Origin: Salinicoccus sp. Bachu38
GTDB lineage: Bacteria; Bacillota; Bacilli; Staphylococcales; Salinicoccaceae
NCBI RefSeq assembly: GCF_038561955.2
Contig: NZ_CP138333.2
Coordinates: 496,001 to 560,000 of the forward strand
DNA length: 64,000 nucleotides
Direction: 5' to 3'
Shown here: piece after piece, positions 25,147 through 34,691 of the stretch
Layout of the letters: every line of letters starts with the position of its first letter
Numbering within the stretch: the first letter of the stretch is position 1
Translations under genes and position numbers: made by a program
The notes under the pieces: model-generated
What the model saw: the letters and a program-made list of their open reading frames with translations, nothing else
Database searches by the model: none
What the model was told of the DNA's origin: nothing

Positions 25147-25914
25147 ATGGCGGCAATACTCGAAGAGATCATTTCACATAAACGCATTGAAATAAAGTCA
25201 CTGGATACCCAGCAGATCATCCGGAACCGGAAGCCGGTCTCCTTCAGGGAGCGGCTTGAAGCCTCAGACACGATGGCCGTCATCGGAGAGGTGAAGCGGG
25301 CGTCGCCTTCAAGAGGGGACATCAACATCAACATCAAGCCGGAAGGGCAGGCGGCAAAGTATGTGTCCGGCGGCGTGGACGCGATTTCCGTACTGACGGA
25401 CAAGAACTACTTCAAAGGATCCATGAGGGACCTTGAGGCGGTGAAATGCGCCGTCGGCGTGCCGGTATTGAATAAGGACTTCATCATCGACGAGCGGCAG
25501 ATCGACCGGGCGTACCTGTATGGCGCCGATGTCATCCTGCTCATCGTGGCAGCCCTCGACGATGCTGCGCTCAAGCGCCTGTACGATTACGCCGGGACCT
25601 ATGGCCTGGAATCGATCGTCGAAGTCCACACAGAAGCAGAGATGGAGCGGGCGCTCGCGATAGGCCCCGAGCTCATCGGCGTCAATAACCGGGACCTCAA
25701 GACATTCGAAGTGGATGTCGCAAATACCGAACGGCTGCTCGCAAAATATGGAGATGCCTCCACGCACTTCATTGCAGAGAGCGGCATAAAAACTGAAGCG
25801 GATGCCGAACGCATGCGGGATGCAGGTGCAAGTGCACTGCTTGTGGGCGAGACACTGATGCGTGCTGCGCAGCCGGACGCGACCATCCGGTCACTCAAGG
25901 TGCCGCGCAGATGA
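25147..25914 (+). CDS. trpC: Indole-3-glycerol phosphate synthase
   Basis: A 255-residue TIM-barrel enzyme catalysing ring closure of CdRP to indole-3-glycerol phosphate. Signatures: VIGEVKRASPSRGDI with the substrate lysine, LTDKNYFKGSMRDL, NKDFIIDERQIDRAYLYGADVILLI, GVNNRDLKTFEVD and AESGIKT. Length matches the family. It overlaps trpF by 4 bp (ATGA). Confidence 0.95.
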   Translation: MAAILEEIISHKRIEIKSLDTQQIIRNRKPVSFRERLEASDTMAVIGEVKRASPSRGDININIKPEGQAAKYVSGGVDAISVLTDKNYFKGSMRDLEAVKCAVGVPVLNKDFIIDERQIDRAYLYGADVILLIVAALDDAALKRLYDYAGTYGLESIVEVHTEAEMERALAIGPELIGVNNRDLKTFEVDVANTERLLAKYGDASTHFIAESGIKTEADAERMRDAGASALLVGETLMRAAQPDATIRSLKVPRR

Positions 25915-26546
25915 AGATTAAAATCTGCGGCATCCAGTCGGTGGAAGCGGCCCGGTGGGCAGTGGAAGCAGGTGTGGACATGATCGGTCTGATGTTCGCC
26001 GACAGCCGCCGGAAGATTGATGTCCAGCAGGCGCGTGAAATCGTCCGTGCCGTCGGGGGTGACATAGAAAGTACCGGTGTCTTTGTCAATGCACCAATCG
26101 ATGAAGTGAAGAGGATATATGAGACGGTCGGCCTGGATTACGTCCAGCTGCACGGGGACGAACCACGGACATACGTTGAAGCGCTGGATATTCCCACAAT
26201 TAAAGCCTTCTCCATCCGTCAGACGGATATCCGGGAGATGTTCCGCTACAGTGCAGACTATATACTGGTCGACAGTCCGCCGGGCAAGTACCGGGGCGGT
26301 ACCGGCCACACCTTCGACTGGTCGGCGCTTGATCATCCGGACGTGGACCAAAGCCGCCTCATTCTGGCGGGCGGCATCAACAGCGGCAATATACGGCAGG
26401 CATATGAAGCCGTATCACCGGCATATGTCGACATCTCAAGCGGCGTGGAGACAGATGGTGTGAAAGACAGGAAGAAAATATTCGAATTGACCGAACAGAT
26501 GAAAGGTGTGCATATAAATGAAACAGATCTACACTCAGCCGAATGA
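25911..26546 (+). CDS. trpF: Phosphoribosylanthranilate isomerase
   Basis: A 211-residue TIM barrel that isomerises PRA to CdRP. The N-terminus MKIKICGIQ has the catalytic cysteine (C6); the general acid Asp is in YVQLHGDE or VDSPPG context typical of Trp[14 protein letters not shown] and [10 protein letters not shown] form the phosphate site. Translationally coupled to trpC, it overlaps trpB by 29 bp. Confidence 0.93.
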   Translation: MKIKICGIQSVEAARWAVEAGVDMIGLMFADSRRKIDVQQAREIVRAVGGDIESTGVFVNAPIDEVKRIYETVGLDYVQLHGDEPRTYVEALDIPTIKAFSIRQTDIREMFRYSADYILVDSPPGKYRGGTGHTFDWSALDHPDVDQSRLILAGGINSGNIRQAYEAVSPAYVDISSGVETDGVKDRKKIFELTEQMKGVHINETDLHSAE

Positions 26547-27723
26547 AAACGGCCACTATGGAGAATACGGCGGCAGATATGTCCCGGAAACACTGATGGG
26601 TGCCATCAAGGAACTGGAGGTGGAATATAAATCTGCCCAGTACGATGAAGCATTCCAGCAGGAGCTCAACCACTACCTGAAGGACTATGTCGGCAGGGAA
26701 TCCCCGCTCTATCATGCAGCGCATCTGTCGAAGAAGGCGGGCGGCGCCAAAATCTACCTCAAGCGCGAAGACCTGAACCATACGGGGGCACATAAAATCA
26801 ACAATACGATCGGCCAGGCGCTGCTCACGAAACGGATGGGCAAGAAGAAGGTCGTTGCCGAAACGGGCGCCGGCCAGCACGGGGTGGCGACAGCGACGGT
26901 ATGTGCTCTGCTGGATCTGGAATGCGTGGTCTTCATGGGCAAGGAGGATGTGAAGCGCCAGGAGCTGAACGTCTTCCGGATGGAGCTGCTCGGCGCCAAA
27001 GTCGTCAGCGTCGACCAGGGCAGGGGCACGCTCAAGGACGCCGTCAACGAAGCGCTGCGCTACTGGGTCGCGAATGTCGAGGATACGCACTACATCCTCG
27101 GTTCGGCGATGGGACCGCATCCGTTCCCGCAGATCGTCAGGGACCTGCAGTCGGTCATCGGCAAGGAGACGAAGCAGCAGATGCTCGACAAGGAAGGCAG
27201 GCTGCCTGATGCGGTCGTAGCGTGCATCGGCGGGGGGAGCAATGCCATCGGCATGTTCCACCCATTCATCGATGACAGTGATGTCCGTCTTGTCGGCGTC
27301 GAGGCATCCGGCCATGGCATACCATCCGGAGAGCATGCGGCTTCCTTGAACGAGGGGCATGTCGGCATCCTTCACGGCGCCAAGATGCACCTGCTGCAGG
27401 ATGAGGCGGGCCAGGTGCAGGAGGCCTACTCCATTTCAGCCGGCCTGGACTACCCGGGCATCGGACCGGAGCACAGTCACCTGAAGGATATCGAACGGGC
27501 GGAATATGAACATGTGACGGACGAGGAGGCGCTCGAAGCCTTCAAACTCCTGTCGCATACCGAAGGCATCATCCCGGCACTGGAGAGTGCCCATGCGGTA
27601 TCGCACGCAATGAAGATGGCGGCAGGGATGTCACCGGATGAAATACTGGTCATCTGCCTGTCGGGACGCGGAGACAAGGACGTGGCACAGATCAAGGCAC
27701 GAGAGGAAGGAAGGGAACTATGA
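26518..27723 (+). CDS. trpB: Tryptophan synthase beta chain
   Basis: A 401-residue PLP enzyme that condenses indole with serine. The PLP lysine is in [37 protein letters not shown] and the phosphate-binding [12 protein letters not shown] are intact, and the N-terminal [10 protein letters not shown] begins the COMM domain partner. It forms a complex with TrpA, whose start it overlaps by 4 bp. The length and motifs are of the TrpB1 type. Confidence 0.96.
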   Translation: MKQIYTQPNENGHYGEYGGRYVPETLMGAIKELEVEYKSAQYDEAFQQELNHYLKDYVGRESPLYHAAHLSKKAGGAKIYLKREDLNHTGAHKINNTIGQALLTKRMGKKKVVAETGAGQHGVATATVCALLDLECVVFMGKEDVKRQELNVFRMELLGAKVVSVDQGRGTLKDAVNEALRYWVANVEDTHYILGSAMGPHPFPQIVRDLQSVIGKETKQQMLDKEGRLPDAVVACIGGGSNAIGMFHPFIDDSDVRLVGVEASGHGIPSGEHAASLNEGHVGILHGAKMHLLQDEAGQVQEAYSISAGLDYPGIGPEHSHLKDIERAEYEHVTDEEALEAFKLLSHTEGIIPALESAHAVSHAMKMAAGMSPDEILVICLSGRGDKDVAQIKAREEGREL

Positions 27724-28517
27724 GCAGAATGGAATTGGAAAAGGCATTCGGCACACTAAAGGCACAGGACGAGAAGGCGTTCATCGCATACATCATGGCG
27801 GGCGACGGCGGTCTCCAGAATCTGAAGGGCCAGATACAGTCGCTTGAAGCAGCCGGAGTATCGATCGTGGAGCTCGGCATCCCATTTTCAGACCCCGTTG
27901 CAGATGGCCCGGCCATACAGGCGGCCGGCCAGCGCGCACTGGCACAGGGCGTCACGCTCGAGAAGGTACTGGCAGAACTTGCACGGATCCGTCAGGAGGT
28001 CTCCATCCCGGTCGTAATCATGACCTATGCCAATCCGGTGCTGCGCCTTGGTGCCGACCGTTTCGCGACACTGGCACATGAGGCGGGCGTTTCAGGCGTC
28101 ATCATCCCGGATGTGCCCCTCGAGGAAGAGAAGGAATTTGGAGCGCCCCTTGCGAAGTATGACATCGCGATGATCCGCTTCATCACACTGACCAGCTCGG
28201 AAGCGCGCATCAAGGAAGTCATCGAAGGCGCTGAAGGCTTCATCTATGCAGTGACGGTCAATGGTACGACCGGCGTGAGGGACGGATTCGAAGACTCCCT
28301 CTACGACCACCTCGAGAAGATCAGCCGTGCAAGTGATGTGCCGGTGTGTGCAGGTTTCGGCATCAATGATGCCCAGCAGGCCGAGAAGATCGGTGCACAC
28401 TGCGATGGTGTCATCGTCGGCAGCCGCATCGTCAACCTGCTGAACGCGGGACGGGCGGAAGAAATAAAGTCGCTCATCCCGGGAAATAGGGATGTTGCGG
28501 CAAATGCGTCAAAATAA
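27720..28517 (+). CDS. trpA: Tryptophan synthase alpha chain
   Basis: A 265-residue TIM barrel that cleaves indole-3-glycerol phosphate and channels indole to TrpB. Catalytic Glu and Asp lie in [44 protein letters not shown] and [13 protein letters not shown] follow family order. It is last in the operon. No clear terminator follows; the pgi promoter begins one base after its stop. Confidence 0.95.
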   Translation: MSRMELEKAFGTLKAQDEKAFIAYIMAGDGGLQNLKGQIQSLEAAGVSIVELGIPFSDPVADGPAIQAAGQRALAQGVTLEKVLAELARIRQEVSIPVVIMTYANPVLRLGADRFATLAHEAGVSGVIIPDVPLEEEKEFGAPLAKYDIAMIRFITLTSSEARIKEVIEGAEGFIYAVTVNGTTGVRDGFEDSLYDHLEKISRASDVPVCAGFGINDAQQAEKIGAHCDGVIVGSRIVNLLNAGRAEEIKSLIPGNRDVAANASK

Positions 28518-28547
28518 TTGAAATGGGTTCCTGTTTTTATCTACAAT
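28518..28547 (+). promoter_or_regulatory. Probable sigma-A promoter of pgi
   Basis: TTGAAA (28518-28523) starts right after the trpA stop, with TACAAT (28542-28547) 18 bp downstream and 33 bp before the pgi ATG. Confidence 0.55.
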
Positions 28548-28580
28548 GTGAATGAGGGATAAACTTTTTGGAGGATACCT

Positions 28581-29903
28581 ATGACACATATTAAATTCGA
28601 TTATTCAAATGCAACATCATTCATGAGTGAAGAGGAGCTGTCAGGACTCGCACCTTTCGTTTCAAGCGCACATGATATGATCCACAAAGGCACAGGCGCC
28701 GGCAGTGATTTCCTCGGCTGGGTGGACCTTCCCGAAAACTACGACAGGGAAGAATTCTCCCGCATCCGCCAGTCTGCAGAAAAGATCCGCTCGGACTCCG
28801 ATGTGCTGGTTGTCATCGGTATCGGCGGTTCCTACCTCGGGGCGAAGGCGGCAGTTGAAATGCTGACGCCGACATTCGGCCAGGATGGGCCCGAAATCAT
28901 ATTCGCGGGACATCATCTCTCGAGCCATTATATGAATGAACTCAAGGCCTATCTGAAGGACAAGGACTTTTCGATCAATGTCATCAGCAAGTCCGGCACG
29001 ACGACCGAACCTGCCATTGCGTTCCGCGTCTTCAAAAAATTGCTCGAGGAGAGATACGACAGTCCGGCAGAACGCATCTATGTGACGACTGACAAGGAGA
29101 AGGGCGCGCTCAATACGCTCGGACGTGAAAAGGGATATGAAATGTTCGTCGTACCGGATGATGTCGGCGGCAGATATTCGGTGCTGACGGCAGTGGGACT
29201 GCTGCCGATTGCGGCCGCAGGCATCGACATCGAAAAGATGATGGAAGGTGCACAGGGCGCAATGGGCGACCTCGCGGAGGAATCGCTCGAAAAGAACCCG
29301 GCATACCAGTATGCGGTGGTCCGCAATGCCCTCTACAACAAGGGTTACGATGTGGAGATGCTGATCAACTATGATGCGCGCCTCTCCTACTTTGGAGAAT
29401 GGTGGAAGCAGCTCTTCGGCGAAAGTGAAGGCAAGGACAACAAGGGCATCCTGCCGCACAGTGCCAACTTTACGACGGACCTCCACTCACTCGGCCAGTA
29501 TATCCAGGAGGGCAGGCGCATGCTGATGGAGACGGTCATCAATGTGGAGACGCCCGAGAGCGATGTGACGATCGAAGCGGAAGAACAGGATCTGGACGGC
29601 CTGAACTACCTCGAAGGCATGACGGTGGACGAAGTGAACCATCAGGCCATGAGGGGGACGATACTCGCCCACGTGGATGGTGGCGTGCCGAACATGATTG
29701 TGAATGTGCCGAAGTTTGATGCATATACATTCGGCTACATGGTCTATTTCTTTGAAACCGCCTGTGCGATGAGCGGGTACCTGCTCGGTGTCAATCCGTT
29801 CAACCAGCCGGGCGTTGAAGCATACAAGCAGAACATGTTTGCACTCCTCGAAAAATCAGGATTTGAGGACCTGCGAAAACAATTGAATGACAGACTCAAA
29901 TAA
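28581..29903 (+). CDS. pgi: Glucose-6-phosphate isomerase
   Basis: A 440-residue cytosolic enzyme interconverting glucose-6-phosphate and fructose-6-phosphate. Two SIS-type segments [15 protein letters not shown] and [17 protein letters not shown], then [22 protein letters not shown] and the C-terminal [14 protein letters not shown] are diagnostic. Length is that of the short Gram-positive form. TTGGAGG precedes the ATG. S. aureus has pgi in the same neighbourhood, before the signal peptidase genes. Confidence 0.96.
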   Translation: MTHIKFDYSNATSFMSEEELSGLAPFVSSAHDMIHKGTGAGSDFLGWVDLPENYDREEFSRIRQSAEKIRSDSDVLVVIGIGGSYLGAKAAVEMLTPTFGQDGPEIIFAGHHLSSHYMNELKAYLKDKDFSINVISKSGTTTEPAIAFRVFKKLLEERYDSPAERIYVTTDKEKGALNTLGREKGYEMFVVPDDVGGRYSVLTAVGLLPIAAAGIDIEKMMEGAQGAMGDLAEESLEKNPAYQYAVVRNALYNKGYDVEMLINYDARLSYFGEWWKQLFGESEGKDNKGILPHSANFTTDLHSLGQYIQEGRRMLMETVINVETPESDVTIEAEEQDLDGLNYLEGMTVDEVNHQAMRGTILAHVDGGVPNMIVNVPKFDAYTFGYMVYFFETACAMSGYLLGVNPFNQPGVEAYKQNMFALLEKSGFEDLRKQLNDRLK

Positions 29904-29926
29904 AAATTATATAATTGGAAGATACT

Positions 29927-29956
29927 CAGGCTATATTACACTGTAATATAGCCTTA
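29927..29956 (+). terminator. Stem-loop terminator after pgi
   Basis: Arms AGGCTATATTAC and GTAATATAGCCT with a 3-nt loop. The T-run is short (TATT), so termination may be partial. Confidence 0.6.
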
Positions 29957-29978
29957 TTAAATGTGCGAGGTTATGTGT

Positions 29979-30590
29979 GTGGAACTGGAAACACTGTTGG
30001 AAAAATTGACGACCCAGGAAGGGTTGGAGTCACTGTTCGAAGAGGTGGAAGCACTCGGCATCATCGTGGGCTTCCTGCTTGCACTGGGCGAGGCCTTCCT
30101 CCCCTTCCTTCCGCTATTTGCCATTGTCATCATCAACATCAATTCGTATGGCTTCATATTGGGCTTCCTGTCGAGCTACTCGGCCACTGTACTCGGAAGC
30201 TATCTGGTATTCCTCACCGTCAGGTATTTCTTCAGAAAACCGGCGCAGAGGTATATACTGAAGCATGAGCGGCTCAGGAAGATGCTGGACTTCATCGACC
30301 TGAAGGGCTTCTCGTTCCTGCTGATTCTGCTGTCCCTGCCGTTTACGCCAAGTTCAATCATCAATGTGATTGCGGCTTTATCCAATATGAAAAAAACCGT
30401 ATACTTATCTATATTGATTGTAGCAAAAGCGATTATGATTCTGCTGATGTCAATCGTCGGATATGACATCACATCATTTTTCACTTCACCGCTGCAGTTG
30501 ACGCTGTCAGTCGTCTTCCTTGTGGTACTCTATTTCTTCTCGAAATGGTACCAGAAATATATAAACCGTAAACTAGAGAAACAGGGGTGA
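29979..30590 (+). CDS. TVP38/TMEM64 (VTT domain) membrane protein
   Basis: A membrane protein of about 203 residues with five or six hydrophobic helices. The motif GEAFLPFLPLFAIVIININSYGFILGFLSSYSATVLGSYLVFLTVRYFFRK and the later LSLPFTPSSIINVIAALSNM are typical of the SNARE-associated/VTT (DedA-like) superfamily, implicated in lipid scrambling or transport. The frame opens at ATG 29961, but GCGAGG (29965-29970) best serves GTG 29979; ATG 29973 is too close. It ends 6 bp before the signal peptidase gene and is probably co-transcribed. Substrate unknown. Confidence 0.82.
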   Translation: MELETLLEKLTTQEGLESLFEEVEALGIIVGFLLALGEAFLPFLPLFAIVIININSYGFILGFLSSYSATVLGSYLVFLTVRYFFRKPAQRYILKHERLRKMLDFIDLKGFSFLLILLSLPFTPSSIINVIAALSNMKKTVYLSILIVAKAIMILLMSIVGYDITSFFTSPLQLTLSVVFLVVLYFFSKWYQKYINRKLEKQG

Positions 30591-30596
30591 AGTTGA

Positions 30597-31130
30597 ATGA
30601 AGAAGGAAATAGGCGAATGGCTGGTTGCGATCCTGATTGCTGTCGTGCTCATCGTCCTGATCCGGTCATTTCTTTTCGTCTCCTATACAGTGGACGGGCT
30701 CAGCATGGACCCGACCTTTGAAGACGAGGACCGGGTGGTTGTAAACAAGCTTGTGGACAATTTTGGCGAATATGAAACGGGCGATGTCATCGTCTTCCAT
30801 TCGGAAGCGGGACCCGCCTATGTCAAGCGCATCATCGGTACGCCTGGGGATACGGTGACGATGGAGGACAAGCAGGTCTATGTGAATGGAGAGCCGCTGG
30901 AAGAGGATTACGTGGTGCACAGAACAGATTCGTACATGGATAACTTTACGCTCCAGGACCTTGGGGTCGAGGGGGATACCATACCGGAAGGGCAGTATCT
31001 CGTGCTTGGGGACAACAGGCCGCTGAGCCGCGACAGCCGCGACTTCGGGGTGGTCGATGAATCCCAGATTGTCGGGGAAGTACAGCTCAGATTCTGGCCA
31101 TTCAACAGGATTGCAGTAAATTTTGAATAA
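30597..31130 (+). CDS. spsB: Type I signal peptidase
   Basis: A 177-residue membrane-anchored serine protease that removes signal peptides of secreted proteins. One N-terminal helix (residues 8-28) precedes the external catalytic domain. The nucleophile S36 in GLSMDPTF and general base K77 in YVKRIIGTPGD fall at exactly the S. aureus SpsB numbering, and box E GDNRPLSRDSRDFG is present. AGGGGTG precedes the ATG. S. aureus carries an additional inactive copy (spsA) beside it; only this active one is seen here. A terminator follows. Confidence 0.93.
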   Translation: MKKEIGEWLVAILIAVVLIVLIRSFLFVSYTVDGLSMDPTFEDEDRVVVNKLVDNFGEYETGDVIVFHSEAGPAYVKRIIGTPGDTVTMEDKQVYVNGEPLEEDYVVHRTDSYMDNFTLQDLGVEGDTIPEGQYLVLGDNRPLSRDSRDFGVVDESQIVGEVQLRFWPFNRIAVNFE

Positions 31131-31157
31131 AAAAGGCACCCCGCCGGGGTGTCTTTT
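31131..31157 (+). terminator. Intrinsic terminator after the signal peptidase gene
   Basis: Arms AAAGGCACCCC and GGGGTGTCTTT (one G-T pair) around GCC, then TTTT. Confidence 0.8.
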
Positions 31158-31181
31158 GTCTACTCATAAGGAGTGAAATAC

Positions 31182-34100
31182 ATGGGAATCAATATTTGGA
31201 CGGGAATCAGTGGCACCGGAAAGACGCAGCGCATGTTCGATGAGATAGACGCCATCACCAGTGAGGCGCCGCTCGGCTCGAGCATCTATATCATTACCCC
31301 CACGCAGAACACATTGAGGTATGAGAACATCATCACCAACCCGACAGGACAGAACCCGAGTGTCGGAAGCCTGCGTACCGCGGTCTTCAGTTTTGCACGT
31401 CTGATGTGGCATGTCTTCAATGAGACGGGCCATTCCACACGGGATGCACTGTCGGAGAGCGGCCATATCATGCTGCTCCATAAGATGATGAACGAGATGA
31501 AATCGGAGTTCGATTTCTACCGGGACAGTGCACAGTACATAAAATTCTCGGGGAAGGTGCTGGATATGCTGAGCGAATTCCGCGCCTACCGTGTGTCGCC
31601 GGATGATTTCGGCCGCATCGAGACACCGTCCGGACGAATCCGCGACAAGATGCATGACCTCGAACTCATCTACCGCAATTGGGAGCAGCGAATCACGCAA
31701 CTCCAGATCGAGGACATCAACTTGGCGGACCAGTTCATCGACCTGCTGTATTCGGATACACCGATCCGTTCGCTTGAGGATGCCGTCATCTATATCGACG
31801 GTTTCCACAACTTCACGGAAAGCGAATTCGCACTGATTCAGGCGCTTGAGACGCGGGTCAGGGAAATCAACCTGCTGCTGACCCACCAGGGGACGAACAA
31901 GCAGCTGTTCAGAAAGACGGATTCCGTCATCGAACGCATGCGCTACCATATGGGCGATCACAGGCTCTCCTTCGAGCATTTCGGGGAGGAATTCAGGCGC
32001 TCTGAGAGGAATGGACTCATCCAGGTCGAACGGTACTTCGACCGTAGCGAAGACATCTACGACTATGATGGCGTCATCTTCACCGAGGCACCGAACGTCC
32101 TCGAGGAGGTCAATGACGTGGCCCGGGAGATCGAGTCGCTCGTCTTCGACGGCAAGGCCTACTATACGGATATCGGTGTACTCTACCGGGACGCCAACTA
32201 TGAGCCGGTGCTCCAGTCGGTCTTCCGCCGGTATGGCATCTCCTATCACATTGACCAGAAAGTGCCCATGCATTCTCACCCGTTCATCCAGTTCATTATG
32301 AGCATCCTGGAGTGCTACATGAGGAACTATGAATTCGGCGCATTCATGAATGTCCTGAAGACGGGCTACCTGTGCGAAGCGTCCGAACGCCACTACATCG
32401 ATCAGCTTGAGAACTTCGCGCTGGAGCGCGGGCTGAGCGGGTCCGCGCTGTTTGATGACGAACAGTTCCGCTACCATACCGAGGTGACGGATGAAGGCAT
32501 CAGGCGGGTGGACAAAAGTGAAGCCTATGCCGGTATGATCGCCTTCAAGAATGAAGTGCTCGGAAAACTCGAAAAGATCTTCAGGGAATTCAGGAAGGAC
32601 GGCACGGTGCGCGACTACATCAACGTCATCTATGACTTCATCGTGGACGAGGGCATCATCGAGGTGCTTGCTGAAGAGATGAAGGCACTCGATGAAAGGA
32701 ATGCGATACAGACGCGGGATGAGACCGAGCAGGCCTACAACATGTTCGTCCGTCTGCTTGATGATGCCTATACGGTGTTCGATGATGAAAAGGTGCCATT
32801 CGCGCTTTTCTATGAAACTTTCATCGATGGCCTGAAGAATGCGGAGTTCAGCCTGCTGCCATCGACGATCGACCAGGTGATGGTCGGCTCCCTCGACCTG
32901 TCTAAGGTGGAGAACAAAAAATACATCTTCATCATCGGTCTGAACCGGGACGTTATGCCGCGGGAGAGCCGCAATACGGAAATCATCTCGGATGAGGAGA
33001 AGACGGTGTTTGAACATGCAGACATCGAGCTCTCTCCAAGCTCCAGGACCCTTGCGCAGGATGAGCGCTTCGTCTTCTATCTCGGGGTGACCCGGGCGAC
33101 GGAGGGGCTCTACCTCAGCTGGTCGGGCACTCTGCCATCCGGTGAAGCCACGAAGGTCAGCCCATTCCTTGAGGAGCTGATGCCCGGTGAGGCGCGGGTG
33201 AAGCACTACGAATACAGACGGACGGCAGAATACGACCGCTTCAACCCGTCCCGTCTGATCACATCCATAGAAAGCATGGAGCCGCTTCTGCACCTGAAAG
33301 TGCGGGAGATGATGACCGCCCCCGTCAGGAGGCCGGAAGAATTCCTTGAACTGCCGGAGTACAGGGGGTGGATCGAAGCCTACCATGTACTGATGAAGGA
33401 GCGCTGGCACGATGTGTATCCGCGCCTCAAGCGCAACCTGACCTATGACAACCGGGCAGATCCGCTGACGCGCGAAGCGGCAGAGGCACTCTATACCGCC
33501 GAAATGAATGCCAGCGTCTCGAGGTTCGAATCGTTCTTCAGATGTCCATTCCAGCATTTCAGCCGATATGGCCTGAAGCTCAAGGTGCGTAAACCGTATC
33601 AGGTGGCCCCGCTCGAACTCGGCAACCTGTATCATGAGGTGCTCTATGATGTCGTCAAGTCACTCGACTATACGCTGCTCCACCCGGACGCACGGATCCG
33701 CGAACAGGTGGCCGAATCCATCGAGCGATTTTCGCAGGCCATCCAGTTCGGCATATTCGAGCATACCGGATACTATAAATCCCTAAAATCGAGAGCCCGC
33801 GACGCCATCATCAAACTGCTCATGTTCATGAAGGACATCGAGGCGCTCGGGCACTACAGGATCGCCGATGTCGAGCTGTCATTCGGTTTCAGGGACAGTC
33901 CGATGGAGGAGGTCACGCTGACGAGCAATGACGGCTACCGGATCCACCTGCGCGGGAAGATCGACCGCGTCGACATGTACGAGACGAAGGACGGGGCCTA
34001 TGTCAACCTGATCGACTATAAATCGAGCACCCGCAGCATCTCGCGGGAAGGCGTCCTGAACGGACTGGAGCTGCAGATGATGACCTACATGCATGTGCTG

Positions 34101-34691
34101 ATGGACCAGGGGAGGGGACACTTCGGCAAGGAGAAGATCATGCCGAACAGCATGCTCTTCTTCCCGGTCAGGGATCCGCTGCTCTCACTCGACGACGAAG
34201 CCGCCCTCGAGGTTGCAGAATCCGAACACAAGAAGCGCATGCGGCCAGATGGCGTATTCATCAATGAACATGAAGCATACGACAGCCAACTTGATGAAAC
34301 ATCCATCGGAATCCAGGGAATGCTTGCGGACCTGGATGATTTCAAGGCATACAACAGGTATCTGCCGATTTCCGTATCGAAGAACGGAAAGATCAATGCA
34401 CGGACAAAGAGCAAATACTTCAGTCCGGAGCTGTTCCGGCATTATGCCGACCGCATCATGGACATGTACAGGAATGCAACGGATGAGATTTATGGCGGTG
34501 AGGTCCTCGCGTCGCCGATGGCGACGGACGCCGGAAACACCCGGCTGGCATGTGAAATGTGCGACTTCAAGTCTGCATGCCACATCGATGCGCTGATGAA
34601 CCGCCAGGATATACGGAAGAATGAATTGGACGAGGAAGCAGTCAGCCTATTTGAAAGTGAGGTGTCCATCGATGGTCCAGTGGACAGATAA
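31182..34691 (+). CDS. addB: AddB (RexB) subunit of the AddAB helicase-nuclease
   Basis: A 1169-residue subunit of the double-strand-break resection complex (RecBCD analogue). The Walker A-like GISGTGKTQ has K14. The C-terminal RecB-family nuclease domain has D945-Y-K947 in LIDYKSS. The Fe-S staple is complete: C788 in FRCPF, then C1124, C1127 and C1133 in CEMCDFKSAC, with spacing like B. subtilis AddB. A GTG at 31173 opens the frame, but ATG 31182 lies eight bases after AAGGAG. It overlaps addA by 20 bp. As an Fe-S protein it depends on SufA/SufT-type assembly. Confidence 0.94.
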   Translation: MGINIWTGISGTGKTQRMFDEIDAITSEAPLGSSIYIITPTQNTLRYENIITNPTGQNPSVGSLRTAVFSFARLMWHVFNETGHSTRDALSESGHIMLLHKMMNEMKSEFDFYRDSAQYIKFSGKVLDMLSEFRAYRVSPDDFGRIETPSGRIRDKMHDLELIYRNWEQRITQLQIEDINLADQFIDLLYSDTPIRSLEDAVIYIDGFHNFTESEFALIQALETRVREINLLLTHQGTNKQLFRKTDSVIERMRYHMGDHRLSFEHFGEEFRRSERNGLIQVERYFDRSEDIYDYDGVIFTEAPNVLEEVNDVAREIESLVFDGKAYYTDIGVLYRDANYEPVLQSVFRRYGISYHIDQKVPMHSHPFIQFIMSILECYMRNYEFGAFMNVLKTGYLCEASERHYIDQLENFALERGLSGSALFDDEQFRYHTEVTDEGIRRVDKSEAYAGMIAFKNEVLGKLEKIFREFRKDGTVRDYINVIYDFIVDEGIIEVLAEEMKALDERNAIQTRDETEQAYNMFVRLLDDAYTVFDDEKVPFALFYETFIDGLKNAEFSLLPSTIDQVMVGSLDLSKVENKKYIFIIGLNRDVMPRESRNTEIISDEEKTVFEHADIELSPSSRTLAQDERFVFYLGVTRATEGLYLSWSGTLPSGEATKVSPFLEELMPGEARVKHYEYRRTAEYDRFNPSRLITSIESMEPLLHLKVREMMTAPVRRPEEFLELPEYRGWIEAYHVLMKERWHDVYPRLKRNLTYDNRADPLTREAAEALYTAEMNASVSRFESFFRCPFQHFSRYGLKLKVRKPYQVAPLELGNLYHEVLYDVVKSLDYTLLHPDARIREQVAESIERFSQAIQFGIFEHTGYYKSLKSRARDAIIKLLMFMKDIEALGHYRIADVELSFGFRDSPMEEVTLTSNDGYRIHLRGKIDRVDMYETKDGAYVNLIDYKSSTRSISREGVLNGLELQMMTYMHVLMDQGRGHFGKEKIMPNSMLFFPVRDPLLSLDDEAALEVAESEHKKRMRPDGVFINEHEAYDSQLDETSIGIQGMLADLDDFKAYNRYLPISVSKNGKINARTKSKYFSPELFRHYADRIMDMYRNATDEIYGGEVLASPMATDAGNTRLACEMCDFKSACHIDALMNRQDIRKNELDEEAVSLFESEVSIDGPVDR

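Noticed and set aside
31164-33635. 823-codon open frame antisense to addB
   Set aside because: It lies wholly opposite a well-supported gene with intact AddB motifs, shows no recognisable domain, and its openness follows from codon bias at GC near 50%. No promoter or ribosome site was seen.
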